From Pseudomonas ovata (GTDB lineage Bacteria; Pseudomonadota; Gammaproteobacteria; Pseudomonadales; Pseudomonadaceae), in contig NZ_QFFU01000004.1 of NCBI RefSeq assembly GCF_003131185.1, positions 124,001 through 188,000 on the forward strand: a DNA stretch of 64,000 nucleotides, read 5' to 3'. A program made the translations under genes and the position numbers. How positions within the stretch are numbered: the stretch's first letter is position 1; the number at the start of each line of letters is the position of its first letter. This document shows, in pieces, positions 41,357 to 50,449 of the stretch. The notes below the pieces were generated by a model, which had not been told where the DNA came from, ran no database searches, and saw only the letters and a list, made by a program, of their open reading frames with translations.

Positions 41357-42223
41357 TTAACGCTGCATGCCCCAGCGCTTGACGGTCAGGCGCTCGATAT
41401 TGGCGAACAGCAGGTTTTCCACCAGCAGGCCGATCAGGATCACCGCTGCCAGGCCGGCAAACACCTTGTCGGTGTACAGCTCGTTGCGGTTCTGGAAGAT
41501 GTACCAGCCCAGGCCGCCCTTGCCCGACGAGGCGCCGAACACCAGCTCGGCGGCGATCAGGGTGCGCCAGGCAAAGGCCCAGCCGATCTTCAGGCCCGCC
41601 AGGATCGACGGCAGCGCGGCCGGAATCAGGATGTGCCAGACAAAGCGCAGGCCCTTGAGGCCATAGTTGCGCCCGGCCATGCGCTGGGTTTCCGAGACCC
41701 CGAGAAACCCGGCGTAGGTGTTCAGCGCCAGGGCCCACAGCACCGAGTGCACCAGCACGAAGATCAGGCTGTTCTGGCCCAGGCCGAACCACAGCAAGGC
41801 CAGCGGCAGCAGGGCAATGGCCGGCAGCGGGTTGAACATGGCGGTCAGGGTGCCGAGCAGGTCACGGCCCAGTTGGGTCGACACCGCCAGCGTGGTCAGG
41901 CCGAACGCCAAAACGATGCCGATCACATAGCCCTGGATCAGCACGGTGAGGGAAATCCACACCTTGCTCAGCAACTCGCCACTTAGCAGACCGTCGTAGA
42001 ACGCTGCAGCCGTCTGCAAGAAGCTTGGCAGCAGCAGGTCGTTGTCCTGGATACGCGCAACGATTTCCCAGATCACAGCCAGCGCGATCATGATTACCGT
42101 CTTGCGCACCCAGCCCTGTTGCCAGATGCGTTGGGCCAGCGGCAGGTCGCGGGCCAGTTCGTGCTGGGTAAAGGGTTGCAGCGTGACTTCGTACTCTTCA
42201 CGCCGCGAAGGAGAAAGGCTCAT
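41357..42223 (-). CDS. ABC transporter permease, sulfonate/taurine type
   Basis: Inner-membrane permease of 288 residues with six or seven helices. The EAA loop reads YGLKGLRFVWHILIPAALPSILAGLKIGWAFAW in the usual place before the last helices. ATG 42223 with GAGA upstream gives the expected SsuC/TauC-like length; a longer open frame upstream is a shadow of the ATPase gene. It lies between the ATPase and binding-protein genes on one transcript. Confidence 0.88.
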   Translation of the reverse strand: MSLSPSRREEYEVTLQPFTQHELARDLPLAQRIWQQGWVRKTVIMIALAVIWEIVARIQDNDLLLPSFLQTAAAFYDGLLSGELLSKVWISLTVLIQGYVIGIVLAFGLTTLAVSTQLGRDLLGTLTAMFNPLPAIALLPLALLWFGLGQNSLIFVLVHSVLWALALNTYAGFLGVSETQRMAGRNYGLKGLRFVWHILIPAALPSILAGLKIGWAFAWRTLIAAELVFGASSGKGGLGWYIFQNRNELYTDKVFAGLAAVILIGLLVENLLFANIERLTVKRWGMQR

Positions 42224-42270
42224 GGTTCGGATCTCTGCAGGCGGCCCGAGGCGGGCCGGCCGGTGAATGC

Positions 42271-43152
42271 TCAATACGCGATGCGTATGTCCTGGAAGCC
42301 CAGCTCGCGCTCGGCCTGCTCGCCACTGCCGGGCTCGTCGAACAACAGTCGATGGATGCGCTGCGCGGTGTGCTGAAAGCCGACGCCGCCCAGGCTTTGC
42401 AGGTCGTACTGATGGCTGTTGATCTCGGCGCGCACCCGGCCCGGATGCGGCGACAGCAGCAGGATGCGGTTGCCGACCACCAGCGCCTCCTCGATGGAAT
42501 GGGTGACGAACAGCAAGGTAAAACGCACGTCTTGCCACAGCTCCAGCAGCTCTTCCTGCATCTTGCGCCGGGTCAGGGCATCGAGGGCCGCGAACGGCTC
42601 GTCCATCAGCAGGATCCTGGGCTGCATGGCCAGCGCCCGGGCAATCGCCACGCGGGCTTTCATGCCGCCCGACAAGGTGTGCGGGTAGGCGTCGGCAAAG
42701 GCGCTGAGGCCGACCTTGTCCAGGTAATAGCGGGCGCGTTCCAGCGCTTCGGGGCGCTTGAGGGTGCGTGAGGCCAGCAGCGGGAACATGACGTTCTCGA
42801 TCACCGTTTTCCACGGCGGCAACTGGTCGAACTCCTGGAACACCACGATGCGGTCCGGGCCCGGTTCGGTGACTTGGGCGCCTGCCAGGCGGATCTGCCC
42901 TTCGCTGGGCCGGATGAAGCCCGCGACGGCCTTGAGCAGCGTGGACTTGCCGCAGCCTGAGGGGCCGAGCAGCACAAAGCGGTCGGAAGGGTCGACTTCG
43001 AAACTCACCTGGTGGGTGGCACGCACCACCCGTTCCGGGGTGCGGTATTCAAGGCTGACGTTGTGCACCTGCAACAGCGCTTCGGTAGCAGGCTGATGCA
43101 GTGGCGTCTGGTGGGGCTGGCTGGCCGTGTGGCCTTGCGCGACAGCATTCAT
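42271..43152 (-). CDS. ABC transporter ATPase, sulfonate/taurine type
   Basis: Cytoplasmic ATPase of 293 residues with Walker A GPSGCGKST near residue 83, signature LSGGMKARVAIARAL, Walker B ILLMDEP and the switch histidine in FVTHSIEEAL. Residues 230-293 form a C-terminal extension beyond the TauB/SsuB core. It follows the dioxygenase gene by 15 bp and feeds energy to the adjacent permease. Confidence 0.9.
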   Translation of the reverse strand: MNAVAQGHTASQPHQTPLHQPATEALLQVHNVSLEYRTPERVVRATHQVSFEVDPSDRFVLLGPSGCGKSTLLKAVAGFIRPSEGQIRLAGAQVTEPGPDRIVVFQEFDQLPPWKTVIENVMFPLLASRTLKRPEALERARYYLDKVGLSAFADAYPHTLSGGMKARVAIARALAMQPRILLMDEPFAALDALTRRKMQEELLELWQDVRFTLLFVTHSIEEALVVGNRILLLSPHPGRVRAEINSHQYDLQSLGGVGFQHTAQRIHRLLFDEPGSGEQAERELGFQDIRIAY

Positions 43153-43167
43153 GGCACAACTCCTGGA

Positions 43168-44052
43168 TCAAAAGGGCGCATCGCCTTGAATGGTGGTGCG
43201 GTGCAGGCGACGGCGCAGCTCGGGCGGGCAGCCGGCGGCCAGGTGCATCAGCGAGCGGTTGTCCCAGAACACCATGTCGCCGTCCTGCCAGCGGTGGCGG
43301 TAGACGTGATCGTTGCCCACGCTGTGGGCGTTGATCTCGTTGAGGATCTGGCGGCTTTCGTCTTCCGGCAGACCGACGATATGGGTGGTGAAGTTCTCGT
43401 TGACGAACAGCGCCTTGCGCCCGGTCTCGGGGTGGGTGCGTACCACCGGGTGCACCACTTCGACCACCTGCGCCAGTTGCTCGGGGGTCAGGGTCGGACG
43501 CCAGTTGACGGCGTTATGGCCGTCGCGATAGCGCGCCGTGTAGCTGTGCACCGCCGAGCGGCCTTCGATGGCCTTGCGCAGGTGCGCCGGCAGGGTGTCC
43601 CAGGCCAGGTGCATGTCGGCGAACAGGGTGTCGCCGCCTTCACTGGGCAATTCCTGGGCGTAGAGCATCGAACCCAGGCTGGGCAGTTCCTTGTAGGACA
43701 GGTCCGAATGCCAGAACTTGCCGGCATCGCCCAGGCCGATGGGCTGGCCGTCTTCGATGATGTTGGACACGATCAGGATTTCGGGGTGATTGGCGAGCAG
43801 AAACTGCTTGAGCACATGAATCTGCAACACGCCAAACCGGCGGCTGAAATCGATCTGCTGTTGAGTGGTAATGCGCTGCTCGCGAAAGACCACGACGTGG
43901 TGGTCCAGATGCGCCTGGTGCACACGGGCGAAATCGGCGTCGTCGAGGGGCCTGGACAGGTCCAGACCGACGATCTCGGCGCCGACCTTATCGGTGAACG
44001 GCCGGACATCGAACGCCTGGGCGGCGGATGAAACGAGGGAGGCTGCGGGCAT
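43168..44052 (-). CDS. TauD/TfdA-family Fe(II)/2-oxoglutarate dioxygenase
   Basis: Oxygenolytic enzyme of 294 residues, probably releasing sulfite or sulfate from an organosulfur substrate. Iron ligands are His115 and Asp117 (WHSDLSY) and His270, with 2-oxoglutarate-binding Arg281 about 11 residues on, the standard spacing. ATG 44052 has GGAG 5 nt upstream and is preferred to an ATG 24 nt further out. First gene of the operon with the sulfonate-type importer. Taurine, alkanesulfonate and alkyl sulfate (AtsK) substrates cannot be told apart by eye. Confidence 0.87.
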   Translation of the reverse strand: MPAASLVSSAAQAFDVRPFTDKVGAEIVGLDLSRPLDDADFARVHQAHLDHHVVVFREQRITTQQQIDFSRRFGVLQIHVLKQFLLANHPEILIVSNIIEDGQPIGLGDAGKFWHSDLSYKELPSLGSMLYAQELPSEGGDTLFADMHLAWDTLPAHLRKAIEGRSAVHSYTARYRDGHNAVNWRPTLTPEQLAQVVEVVHPVVRTHPETGRKALFVNENFTTHIVGLPEDESRQILNEINAHSVGNDHVYRHRWQDGDMVFWDNRSLMHLAAGCPPELRRRLHRTTIQGDAPF

Positions 44053-44089
44053 GAGTACTCCATCTCCAGAAAGCAAAGGACTGAATGGA

Positions 44090-44150
44090 AGTAACTCTAT
44101 AGCTATAAGAAACGGATTTTAAATACCAATATTGAATATCGATATAGCGA
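44090..44150. promoter_or_regulatory. AT-rich control region of the dioxygenase operon
   Basis: The 60 bp upstream of the dioxygenase are far more AT-rich than the surroundings and contain ATAGCTAT and the perfect palindrome ATATCGATAT (44136-44145). This suits the promoter and activator site of a sulfur-starvation operon. No specific factor can be named. Confidence 0.4.
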
Positions 44151-44157
44151 TGGATTT

Positions 44158-44309
44158 TCGCGGCTGAAGCCGCTCCTACGGTTTTTGCCGGACTCTGTTC
44201 AAGGCACGACATAAATCCCGCAGGAGCGACCAACGGTCGCGAAAAGCCAGCCACGTCCGGCATCTTCAGTGCCTGACAGCCTGCATTCGCGACCGCTGGT
44301 CGCCCCCAC
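44158..44309. repeat. REP arm plus class III REP pair
   Basis: 44158-44179 is a short hairpin (CGCGGCTGAAGCCGCTCCTA). 44220-44309 is a REP pair with the class III core (GCCAGCC and GTGCCTGAC). Together with the AT-rich region they fill the 303-bp gap between the dioxygenase and metQ-like genes; nothing else is visible. Confidence 0.75.
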
Positions 44310-44355
44310 ACGGTCCTGCGGCATTCGCGGCCAGGCAGGGGGTCTTTCAGGTCGA

Positions 44356-45138
44356 TCAGAACGCTGGAATCACCGCGCCGTCATACTTCTTGTTGATGAA
44401 ATCCTTCACTTCCTGGCTGGTCAGGGCCTTGGACAATTTCTGGATCGCGTCGCTGTTGGCGTTGTCGGCGCGGGTCACCAGGTAGTTCACGTACGGCGAA
44501 TCAGCACCTTCGATGATCAGGGCGTCCTTCTTCGGGCTCAGCTTGGCTTCCAGCGCGTAGTTGGTGTTGATCATGTCCAGGTCGACCTGATCGAGCACGC
44601 GCGGCAGCACGGCCGATTCCAGCTCACGGAACTTGAGGTTTTTCGGGTTGGTGGCGATGTCCTTGGGCGTGGACAGCGCGTTGGTCGGGTCTTTAAGAGT
44701 GATCAGGCCGCCCTTCTGCAGCAGCAACAGGGCACGGCCGGCATTGCTGCCTTCGTTGGGAATGGCCACGGTGGCGCCATCAGGCAGGTCGGCCAGGCTC
44801 TTGTGCTTCTTCGAGTAACCACCGAAGGGTTCGACGTGCACGCCGACACCGGTGGTCAGCGTCGTGCCCTTGCCCTTGTTGAAGCCTTCCAGGTAAGGCT
44901 TGGTCTGGAAGAAGTTGGCGTCCAGGCGTTTTTCGGCCAGTTGCACGTTGGGCTGCACGTAGTCGGTGAAGACCTTGATTTCCAGGTCCACGCCTTCCTT
45001 GGCCAGGGTCGGCTTGATCAGCTCAAGGATTTCCTGATGCGGCACCGGGGTGGCGCCGACCACCAGTTTTTCACCGGCGTGGGCCAGGCCCACCGAGAAT
45101 GCAGTCGCCAGGGCAGCCATCAACAACGTCTTTTTCAT
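44356..45138 (-). CDS. metQ: MetQ/NlpA-family substrate-binding protein
   Basis: Periplasmic binding protein of 260 residues, D/L-methionine-type by fold: LVVGATPVPHQEILE, DANFFQTKPYLEGFN, IPNEGSNAGRALLLLQ and a C-terminal KKYDGAVIPAF. The signal peptide ends GLAHAG and has no lipobox, unlike many MetQ lipoproteins. No metN or metI gene is adjacent; the transporter partners must lie elsewhere. It follows a sigma-54-type protein gene on the same strand, with a strong hairpin in between. Methionine or a related sulfur compound is the probable ligand. Confidence 0.82.
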   Translation of the reverse strand: MKKTLLMAALATAFSVGLAHAGEKLVVGATPVPHQEILELIKPTLAKEGVDLEIKVFTDYVQPNVQLAEKRLDANFFQTKPYLEGFNKGKGTTLTTGVGVHVEPFGGYSKKHKSLADLPDGATVAIPNEGSNAGRALLLLQKGGLITLKDPTNALSTPKDIATNPKNLKFRELESAVLPRVLDQVDLDMINTNYALEAKLSPKKDALIIEGADSPYVNYLVTRADNANSDAIQKLSKALTSQEVKDFINKKYDGAVIPAF

Positions 45139-45165
45139 GCAAGTTCCTTATGGGGTATCGGCAGT

Positions 45166-45187
45166 GCCGCCGCGAGCCCGCGGCGGC
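45166..45187. other. 9-bp GC hairpin upstream of metQ
   Basis: GCCGCCGCG and CGCGGCGGC are perfect 9-bp arms around AGCC, 28 bp before the metQ ATG. A second stem, CCCGGC/GCCGGG, lies at 45203-45221. Neither is followed by a T-run. They may partly separate metQ expression from the upstream gene. Confidence 0.5.
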
Positions 45188-45243
45188 GTGAAACGGACAT
45201 TACCCGGCTTTGCAGGCCGGGAACATACCCGCTACATAACGGC

Positions 45244-46074
45244 TCAGGCTCGTTTGAGTGTTGGCAGGTTGAGGTCATCGGCCACGATTTCGTCGCCACG
45301 GCTGACCAGCAAGGCAAAATGAATGACGTTTTCCAGTTCCCGCGTATTGCCCGGCCAGTGATGGGCCTGCAAGACCTGCTGCGCCGCGTCGCTGATCAAT
45401 TGCACCGGCAGGCTCAGGCGCTGGCTGTAGATACCGACGAAGTACTCGGCCAGCGGCAGGATGTTGCCCGGTTGCTCGCGCAGCGCCGGCAAGTCGAGCC
45501 GGCCTTCGCTCAGGTAGTGATACAGACGATCATGAAACTTGCCGGCCGCCACCGCCTTGGCCAGGTCAATGCTGGTGGCGGCCACCAGGCGCACGTCCAC
45601 AGGGCTTGGCTGCTGCGCACCGACCCGGGTGACTTCATGGTTTTCCAGCGCGGCCAGCAGCTTGACCTGGATCGGCAGCGGCAGGTCGCCGATTTCGTCC
45701 AGGTACAGGGTGCCGCCGTTGGCCGAGCCGAACCAGCCGGCGCGGCTGCTGGCCGAGCCGCTGTGGGCGCCGGCAGCATAGCCGAACAGCTCGGCATCGG
45801 CGTAGGTCGGGCTGATGGCACCGCAGTTGACCGACACGAACAAGCCGCCACGGTCGCTGCCGCGGTGGATATGTCGGGCCAGCAATTCCTTGCCGGTGCC
45901 GGTCTCGCCGCGAATCAGGATCGGTAAGGTGCCGGCGGCCAGTTGCTCCATCTCATGGCGCAACTGACGCGAGCGCGGATCAATGAACACCAGCGCCTTG
46001 GCGCGAATGCTCAGCGGGCTTTTATCGGCCTCGGGGAAGGTCAGCAAAGGCTGGCCGTGATCGTAAAGACTCAT
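45244..46074 (-). CDS. Sigma-54-type AAA+ protein without DNA-binding domain
   Basis: Protein of 276 residues that is almost only the AAA+ domain of an enhancer-binding protein: Walker A RGETGTGKE near residue 55, Walker B GGTLYLDEIGDLP and WPGNTRELENVI near the end. The sigma-54 contact loop GAFTGA reads GAHSGS. The protein stops about 20 residues after the AAA+ domain, so the C-terminal Fis-type helix-turn-helix is missing. There is no receiver or GAF domain, only about 30 N-terminal residues. It lies upstream of metQ. It may be a co-regulator rather than a standard activator. Confidence 0.75.
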   Translation of the reverse strand: MSLYDHGQPLLTFPEADKSPLSIRAKALVFIDPRSRQLRHEMEQLAAGTLPILIRGETGTGKELLARHIHRGSDRGGLFVSVNCGAISPTYADAELFGYAAGAHSGSASSRAGWFGSANGGTLYLDEIGDLPLPIQVKLLAALENHEVTRVGAQQPSPVDVRLVAATSIDLAKAVAAGKFHDRLYHYLSEGRLDLPALREQPGNILPLAEYFVGIYSQRLSLPVQLISDAAQQVLQAHHWPGNTRELENVIHFALLVSRGDEIVADDLNLPTLKRA

Positions 46075-46158
46075 GGAAAACTCCCACCAGGCCCTGTACG
46101 GGCGCTGGCGTTGACAAAAGCGGCGAGCCGGCGGCCCGATGGTTGAAAGGCATGGCGC

Positions 46159-46740
46159 TCAGGCACGACGGCGCGATTGCTGCTCCAGGCGGTTCTGCAA
46201 ACGGTACAGGTAGGCAAACCCCTGCTCCCAGCGCTGGTGGCCCGACTTGACGTTGATGTGCCCGGCCTGGCTCAGGAAACCGGCTTCGGCACCCCAGTGG
46301 CGGGCCATCTCCAGTGCCCGCTGGCTGCTGACGGCCGGATCGTTGTCGGAACTGACGACCTGGGTCGGGAACGGCAACAGGTCGGTGGGAATCGGCGCAA
46401 AGTTGCGCAGGGCCGGCGAGCAATTGGGGCGTTCGACATCGGCCGGCGCCACCAGCAGGGCGCCCTGCACCTGACGTAACGATTCAAGCGGCGCCAGTTG
46501 TGCCCAGTGCGCGACAGTGATACACCCCAGGCTATGCGCGATCAGAATCACCGGCGAGCTGTGCGCGGCAATCGTGCGCTGCAACTCACCCACCCAGTCT
46601 TCACGGCGAGGCTTGAGCCAGTCGGCCTGTTCCACACGGGCGCTGTTTGGCAGGCTATTCTGCCAATGGGTCTGCCAGTGATCGTCAGGCGACCCTTGCC
46701 AGCCTGGCACGATCAGATAACGGATCGATTCGTTATGCAT
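46159..46740 (-). CDS. RBBP9/YdeN-family serine hydrolase
   Basis: Small alpha/beta hydrolase of 193 residues. It has YLIVPGWQGSPDDHWQTHW at the N-terminus, nucleophile elbow HSLGC, aspartate in SSDNDPAV and catalytic histidine in QAGHINVKSGH, all typical of the family. The substrate is unknown. ATG 46740 is chosen because AGGAGG lies 8 nt upstream; ten more in-frame codons upstream have no such site. It is followed by the sigma-54-type gene on the same strand. Confidence 0.83.
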   Translation of the reverse strand: MHNESIRYLIVPGWQGSPDDHWQTHWQNSLPNSARVEQADWLKPRREDWVGELQRTIAAHSSPVILIAHSLGCITVAHWAQLAPLESLRQVQGALLVAPADVERPNCSPALRNFAPIPTDLLPFPTQVVSSDNDPAVSSQRALEMARHWGAEAGFLSQAGHINVKSGHQRWEQGFAYLYRLQNRLEQQSRRRA

Positions 46741-47011
46741 GGGGGTCGCCTCCTGAAGGCTTGAGTCCATGCGGCGAGTATAAGGATGCGCGATATATCC
46801 GTTAAGGAATAAGAAGCTATTTGTTAATTCCTGTTTTGCATATGCCTTTGTTCTGCCAATGAACGATGCCCATCAAGGAATGTGCCTGCAGCCTGCAATC
46901 ACCGGTTGCGCTTGCAGACGCTGATAACAGCACCAGGCAATGGATTTGCCCCTGTGGCCTGACCGGCTCGCGATCGGTCATCTCCCCCTCGTCGACAGGA
47001 AGTAACACGCC

Positions 47012-47980
47012 ATGCACGAACCCGGCAGCCTCACCCGATGGACCCGCGCCCTGCGCAAGCAACTCGATGCCATGGACCTCGACAGTGCCGGACTGTGCCA
47101 GGCCGCCGGCCTCGACCCACACCTGTCGCAGCCGCATGAAGCACCGGGGGCCACGCTGCGCCTTTGGCAACTGGCTGTGCAGGCCAGTGGCGAACCGGCA
47201 CTGGGCCTGCGGGTCGCACGTTTTGCCAGCCCCACCAGCTTTCATGCCCTGGGCTACACACTGATTGCCAGCGGCTCGCTGCGCGAGGTGTTCGAGCGCA
47301 TCGTGGGGTATCACCCCATGACCCCCGATGCCTTGCAACTGACCTTCCACAAGGTGGGCGAACGCTACGAATTCAGCTTCGGCGCGCCCAGCGACTACCC
47401 GGTGCCCGTGCCGGAGCTGTTCGACGCCTTCGCCGCCATCTACGTGCGCACCTGTCGCAACCGGCTGGGCCGGGGTTATGCGCCGCTGGAAGTGCATTTG
47501 CAGCGCCCGGCCCCGGCAGACCCGCAACCCTGGCAGGAGCTGTTCCGGGCGCCGCTATTTTTCTGCGCTGCCCGCAACATGCTGGCCTTTGCCTGCGCGG
47601 ACTTCGACGGTCATCTGGACGATGCCGCGCCCGGCGAACCTTCGCCGCAGGCCCAGCCGCTGATCTGGGAACCCCGGGTGCGCTGCGCCATCGAGGCGCA
47701 ATTGCCGGAGGGCGAGCCCAGCGCCGAAAGCATCGCCCAGGCGCTCAACCTGACCCCGCGCAGCCTGCACCGGCACCTGGCCGATGAAGGCTGCCGCTAT
47801 GACCTGCTGCTCAACCAGTGTCGGGAAAACCTGGCGCTGCTGCACATCAGCGACCCCACGGCTTCGCTGAGTGAAGTCGCCTGGCTGCTGGGCTTTGCCG
47901 ATGTCGATGGCTTCAGCCGGGCCTTCAAGCGCTGGACCGGCCTGACGCCGGCGCAGTACCGCCAGGAACTGTCAGGCTGA
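47012..47980 (+). CDS. AraC-family transcriptional regulator (arabinose-binding-domain type)
   Basis: Regulator of 322 residues. The N-terminal ligand domain (about 20-205) is of the Arabinose_bd type (SPTSFHALGYTLIASGSLREVFE), and the C-terminal AraC helix pair covers about 225-320 (SIAQALNLTPRSLHRHLADEG and SLSEVAWLLGFADVDGFSRAFKRWTGLTPAQYR). AGGAAG precedes the ATG. It is divergent from the hydrolase gene, which is its most likely target. Its 3' end overlaps that of the Crp-type gene by 9 bp, tail to tail. Confidence 0.87.
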   Translation: MHEPGSLTRWTRALRKQLDAMDLDSAGLCQAAGLDPHLSQPHEAPGATLRLWQLAVQASGEPALGLRVARFASPTSFHALGYTLIASGSLREVFERIVGYHPMTPDALQLTFHKVGERYEFSFGAPSDYPVPVPELFDAFAAIYVRTCRNRLGRGYAPLEVHLQRPAPADPQPWQELFRAPLFFCAARNMLAFACADFDGHLDDAAPGEPSPQAQPLIWEPRVRCAIEAQLPEGEPSAESIAQALNLTPRSLHRHLADEGCRYDLLLNQCRENLALLHISDPTASLSEVAWLLGFADVDGFSRAFKRWTGLTPAQYRQELSG

Positions 47981-48682
47981 GGTCCGGGCCTGCGCCACCT
48001 GGGCCACCTTGCGCAGTTTGTCGACGTCCAGCACTTCGATCAGGTCCGGGTCCAGGCGGATGATCTTGCGCCGCTGCAGATCCTGCAGCATCTCGACCAG
48101 CGCTTGCCGCGACAGGCCGACACTGACGCCGGCCTGGATGTCATCCAGCGTCAGCACCCGCCGGGCATTACTCAGCACGCCATAGCCTTCGCCCAATACC
48201 AGAATGCGCCAGGCCACCCGGGCACGGTCGGGCAGGCTTTGCAGCGTCTGGCGATTGGGCAGGGACAGGCCGATCTTGTGGCTGAGCAAGGCGGCGAACG
48301 CGCTCTTGTATTCAGGGTGCTGCGCGAGCAGCGCGTCGATGACCGGCTGCGAGATGTGCAAGAAGATACTTTGCTGCATGGAGTACGCATCCAGCAGGCG
48401 CGGCAGTCCATCGAACAGCGACACTTCGCCAAACCAGTAAGGCGGCCTGACGACCTCGGTCGGCGCCGCCCTGCGCTGCTCTTCGGCGGTGCCCATGCGC
48501 ACCGCACCTTCCACCAGGGCATACAGGCCACAGGGCGCATCGCCCTTGGCAAACAGCAATTTACCCGGCGTCACCCGCCGCTGCCGTGCGGCTGCCAGCA
48601 GCGCGTCCTGCAAGTCGGCCGGCAGATTGGCGAACCAGTATTCACCCAGCAGGCGCGAGCGCCATCCCGTTCCATTCGTCAT
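47972..48682 (-). CDS. Crp/Fnr-family regulator
   Basis: Protein of 236 residues with a cyclic-nucleotide-binding-like domain (about 30-135, with KLLFAKGDAPCGLYALVEGAVRM and YWFGEVSLFDGLPR) and a winged helix (about 170-225, LTLDDIQAGVSVGLSRQALVEML). It lacks the N-terminal cysteine cluster of Fnr, so an oxygen-sensing Fe-S cluster is unlikely. ATG 48682 with AAGGAAG 5 nt upstream is chosen over an ATG eight codons further out. The effector is unknown. Confidence 0.85.
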   Translation of the reverse strand: MTNGTGWRSRLLGEYWFANLPADLQDALLAAARQRRVTPGKLLFAKGDAPCGLYALVEGAVRMGTAEEQRRAAPTEVVRPPYWFGEVSLFDGLPRLLDAYSMQQSIFLHISQPVIDALLAQHPEYKSAFAALLSHKIGLSLPNRQTLQSLPDRARVAWRILVLGEGYGVLSNARRVLTLDDIQAGVSVGLSRQALVEMLQDLQRRKIIRLDPDLIEVLDVDKLRKVAQVAQARTSA

Positions 48683-48760
48683 TATTACTTCCTTGGATTT
48701 TTGCACGCGGTGTTTCAGAAGCGGCTAGGGTAAACAAGCCGATCACCCCACAGGGCGACA

Positions 48761-49264
48761 ATGATAATGAAAACGCTGCTCGATCATCTCAGCCAATACG
48801 CCGCTTATCACCGGGATTCGCGCAATATCGTGACGCACTTCCTGGGCATTCCCATGATCGTACTGGCGGTGACGATTTTTCTGTCACGTCCTGGCGCCTT
48901 GTTCGGTGGGACGTGGCTGTCACCGGCCAGCGCCGTGGCACTGGCGGCCGCGCTGTTCTACTGGCGACTGGATCGCCGGTTCGGGCTGGTGATGGCAGCG
49001 CTGCTGGGAATGTGCCTGTGGATCAGCGCCGGGCTGGCGCAGCAGTCGACGGCTACCTGGCTGGGCTGGGGAACGGCGCTGTTCGTGGCGGGCTGGATCA
49101 TCCAGTTCATCGGCCATTACTACGAAGGCCGCAAACCGGCCTTCATCGACGATGTGACCGGGCTGATCATCGGCCCGCTGTTCGTGGTGGCGGAACTGGC
49201 GTTCCTGCTCGGCCTGCGCAAACCGCTGCAACAGGCAATCGAACAGCGGCTGGCGTCGTTGTAA
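48761..49264 (+). CDS. DUF962/Mpo1-like membrane protein
   Basis: Membrane protein of 167 residues with four to five helices. The family's conserved histidines occur in YHRDSRNIVTHFLGIP (residues 16-31) and QFIGHYYEGRKPAF. The yeast homologue Mpo1 is an iron-dependent dioxygenase of 2-hydroxy fatty acids; whether bacterial members do the same is not established. ATG 48761 has AGGG 5 nt upstream; ATG 48767 is an alternative. It stands alone between the Crp-type gene and a REP cluster. Confidence 0.82.
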   Translation: MIMKTLLDHLSQYAAYHRDSRNIVTHFLGIPMIVLAVTIFLSRPGALFGGTWLSPASAVALAAALFYWRLDRRFGLVMAALLGMCLWISAGLAQQSTATWLGWGTALFVAGWIIQFIGHYYEGRKPAFIDDVTGLIIGPLFVVAELAFLLGLRKPLQQAIEQRLASL

Positions 49265-49280
49265 GCCCGCCCCCCCCGGA

Positions 49281-49447
49281 AGATCGACCAACGGTCGCGG
49301 ATCCGTGTCCAGGTCATACAATCTTCAATAATGCCCGACCGCATCGCGACCGATGGTCGCTCCTACACGATGGCGGCATGCCCGGAATCCGGCCGGCACC
49401 AACCTCCGTAGGAGCGACCAACGGTCGCGAATCCGTGTCCAGGCAAC
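49281..49447. repeat. Class II REP pair plus half element
   Basis: 49281-49366 repeats the class II core seen at 23944-24033 (GTGTCCAGG, ATCTTCAATAAT). 49408-49447 is a further left half with the same GTGTCCAGG, ending 10 bp before the cysA stop. It occupies the whole tail-to-tail gap. Confidence 0.8.
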
Positions 49448-49456
49448 ACAATCTAC

Positions 49457-50446
49457 TCAGATCGACGGCACTTTCTGCCAGACCTTGGGCTTGAAGAACA
49501 GCACCTCGCCGCGGGCCAGGCCCACCAGGCTGTCGTGGTCCTTGACCACTTCGGCCTCGATCAGCTCGCTCTGCCCTTCGACCTTGAGGGTTACCCGGGT
49601 GGTGGCGCCCAGCGGGCGGATGTCGCGCACTTCGGCGGGGTGATGGTTTTCCAGCTCGTGGCGCGACAGCGACACTTCGTGCGGGCGGAACAACAGGTGC
49701 TCGTTGCCGTCCAGGCTCAGGCGGTTGGAATCGCCCAGGAAGTGATAGACGAAATCGTTGGCCGGCGACTCATAGACCTCACCCGGCGAGCCGATCTGCT
49801 CGATCACGCCCTTGTTCATCACCACGATGCGGTCGGCCACTTCCATGGCCTCTTCCTGGTCGTGGGTCACGAACACCGAGGTCAGGTTGATGTCTTCGTG
49901 CAGGCGCGCCAGCCAGCGGCGCAGTTCCTTGCGCACTTTGGCGTCCAGCGCCCCGAACGGCTCGTCGAGCAACAGCACCTTGGGCTCGACCGCCAGGGCG
50001 CGGGCCAGGGCGATACGCTGGCGCTGCCCGCCGGACAGTTGCTCGGGATAGCGGTCGGCCAGCCAGTCGAGCTGCACCATGTTGAGCAACTCGTGAACCT
50101 TGGCCTTGATCTGGGTTTCGTTCGGGCGCTGATTCTTGGGCTTCATGCGCAGGCCGAAGGCAACGTTGTCGAACACAGTCATGTGGCGGAACAGCGCATA
50201 GTGCTGGAACACGAACCCGACATTGCGATCACGCACATCGTGGCCCGACACGTCTTCGCCATGAAACACGATGCTGCCGGTGTCCGGGGTTTCGAGCCCC
50301 GCGATGATGCGCAGCAAGGTGGTCTTGCCGCAGCCGGACGGGCCCAGCAGGGCGACCAGTTCGCCGCTGTTGATGTCCAGGTTGATGCTGTTGAGCGCCT
50401 TGAAGGCATTGAAGTTCTTGCTGACGTTACGGACTTCGATCGACAT
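49457..50446 (-). CDS. cysA: Sulfate/thiosulfate ABC transporter ATPase
   Basis: ATPase of 329 residues energising sulfate import. Walker [10 protein letters not shown] near residue 36, signature [16 protein letters not shown], Walker [17 protein letters not shown] and [15 protein letters not shown], then the C-terminal TOBE-like domain (about 240-329, [12 protein letters not shown]). The order sbp-cysT-cysW-cysA on the minus strand and 3-bp spacing to cysW make the assignment secure. Confidence 0.95.
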   Translation of the reverse strand: MSIEVRNVSKNFNAFKALNSINLDINSGELVALLGPSGCGKTTLLRIIAGLETPDTGSIVFHGEDVSGHDVRDRNVGFVFQHYALFRHMTVFDNVAFGLRMKPKNQRPNETQIKAKVHELLNMVQLDWLADRYPEQLSGGQRQRIALARALAVEPKVLLLDEPFGALDAKVRKELRRWLARLHEDINLTSVFVTHDQEEAMEVADRIVVMNKGVIEQIGSPGEVYESPANDFVYHFLGDSNRLSLDGNEHLLFRPHEVSLSRHELENHHPAEVRDIRPLGATTRVTLKVEGQSELIEAEVVKDHDSLVGLARGEVLFFKPKVWQKVPSI

Positions 50447-50449
50447 GGC

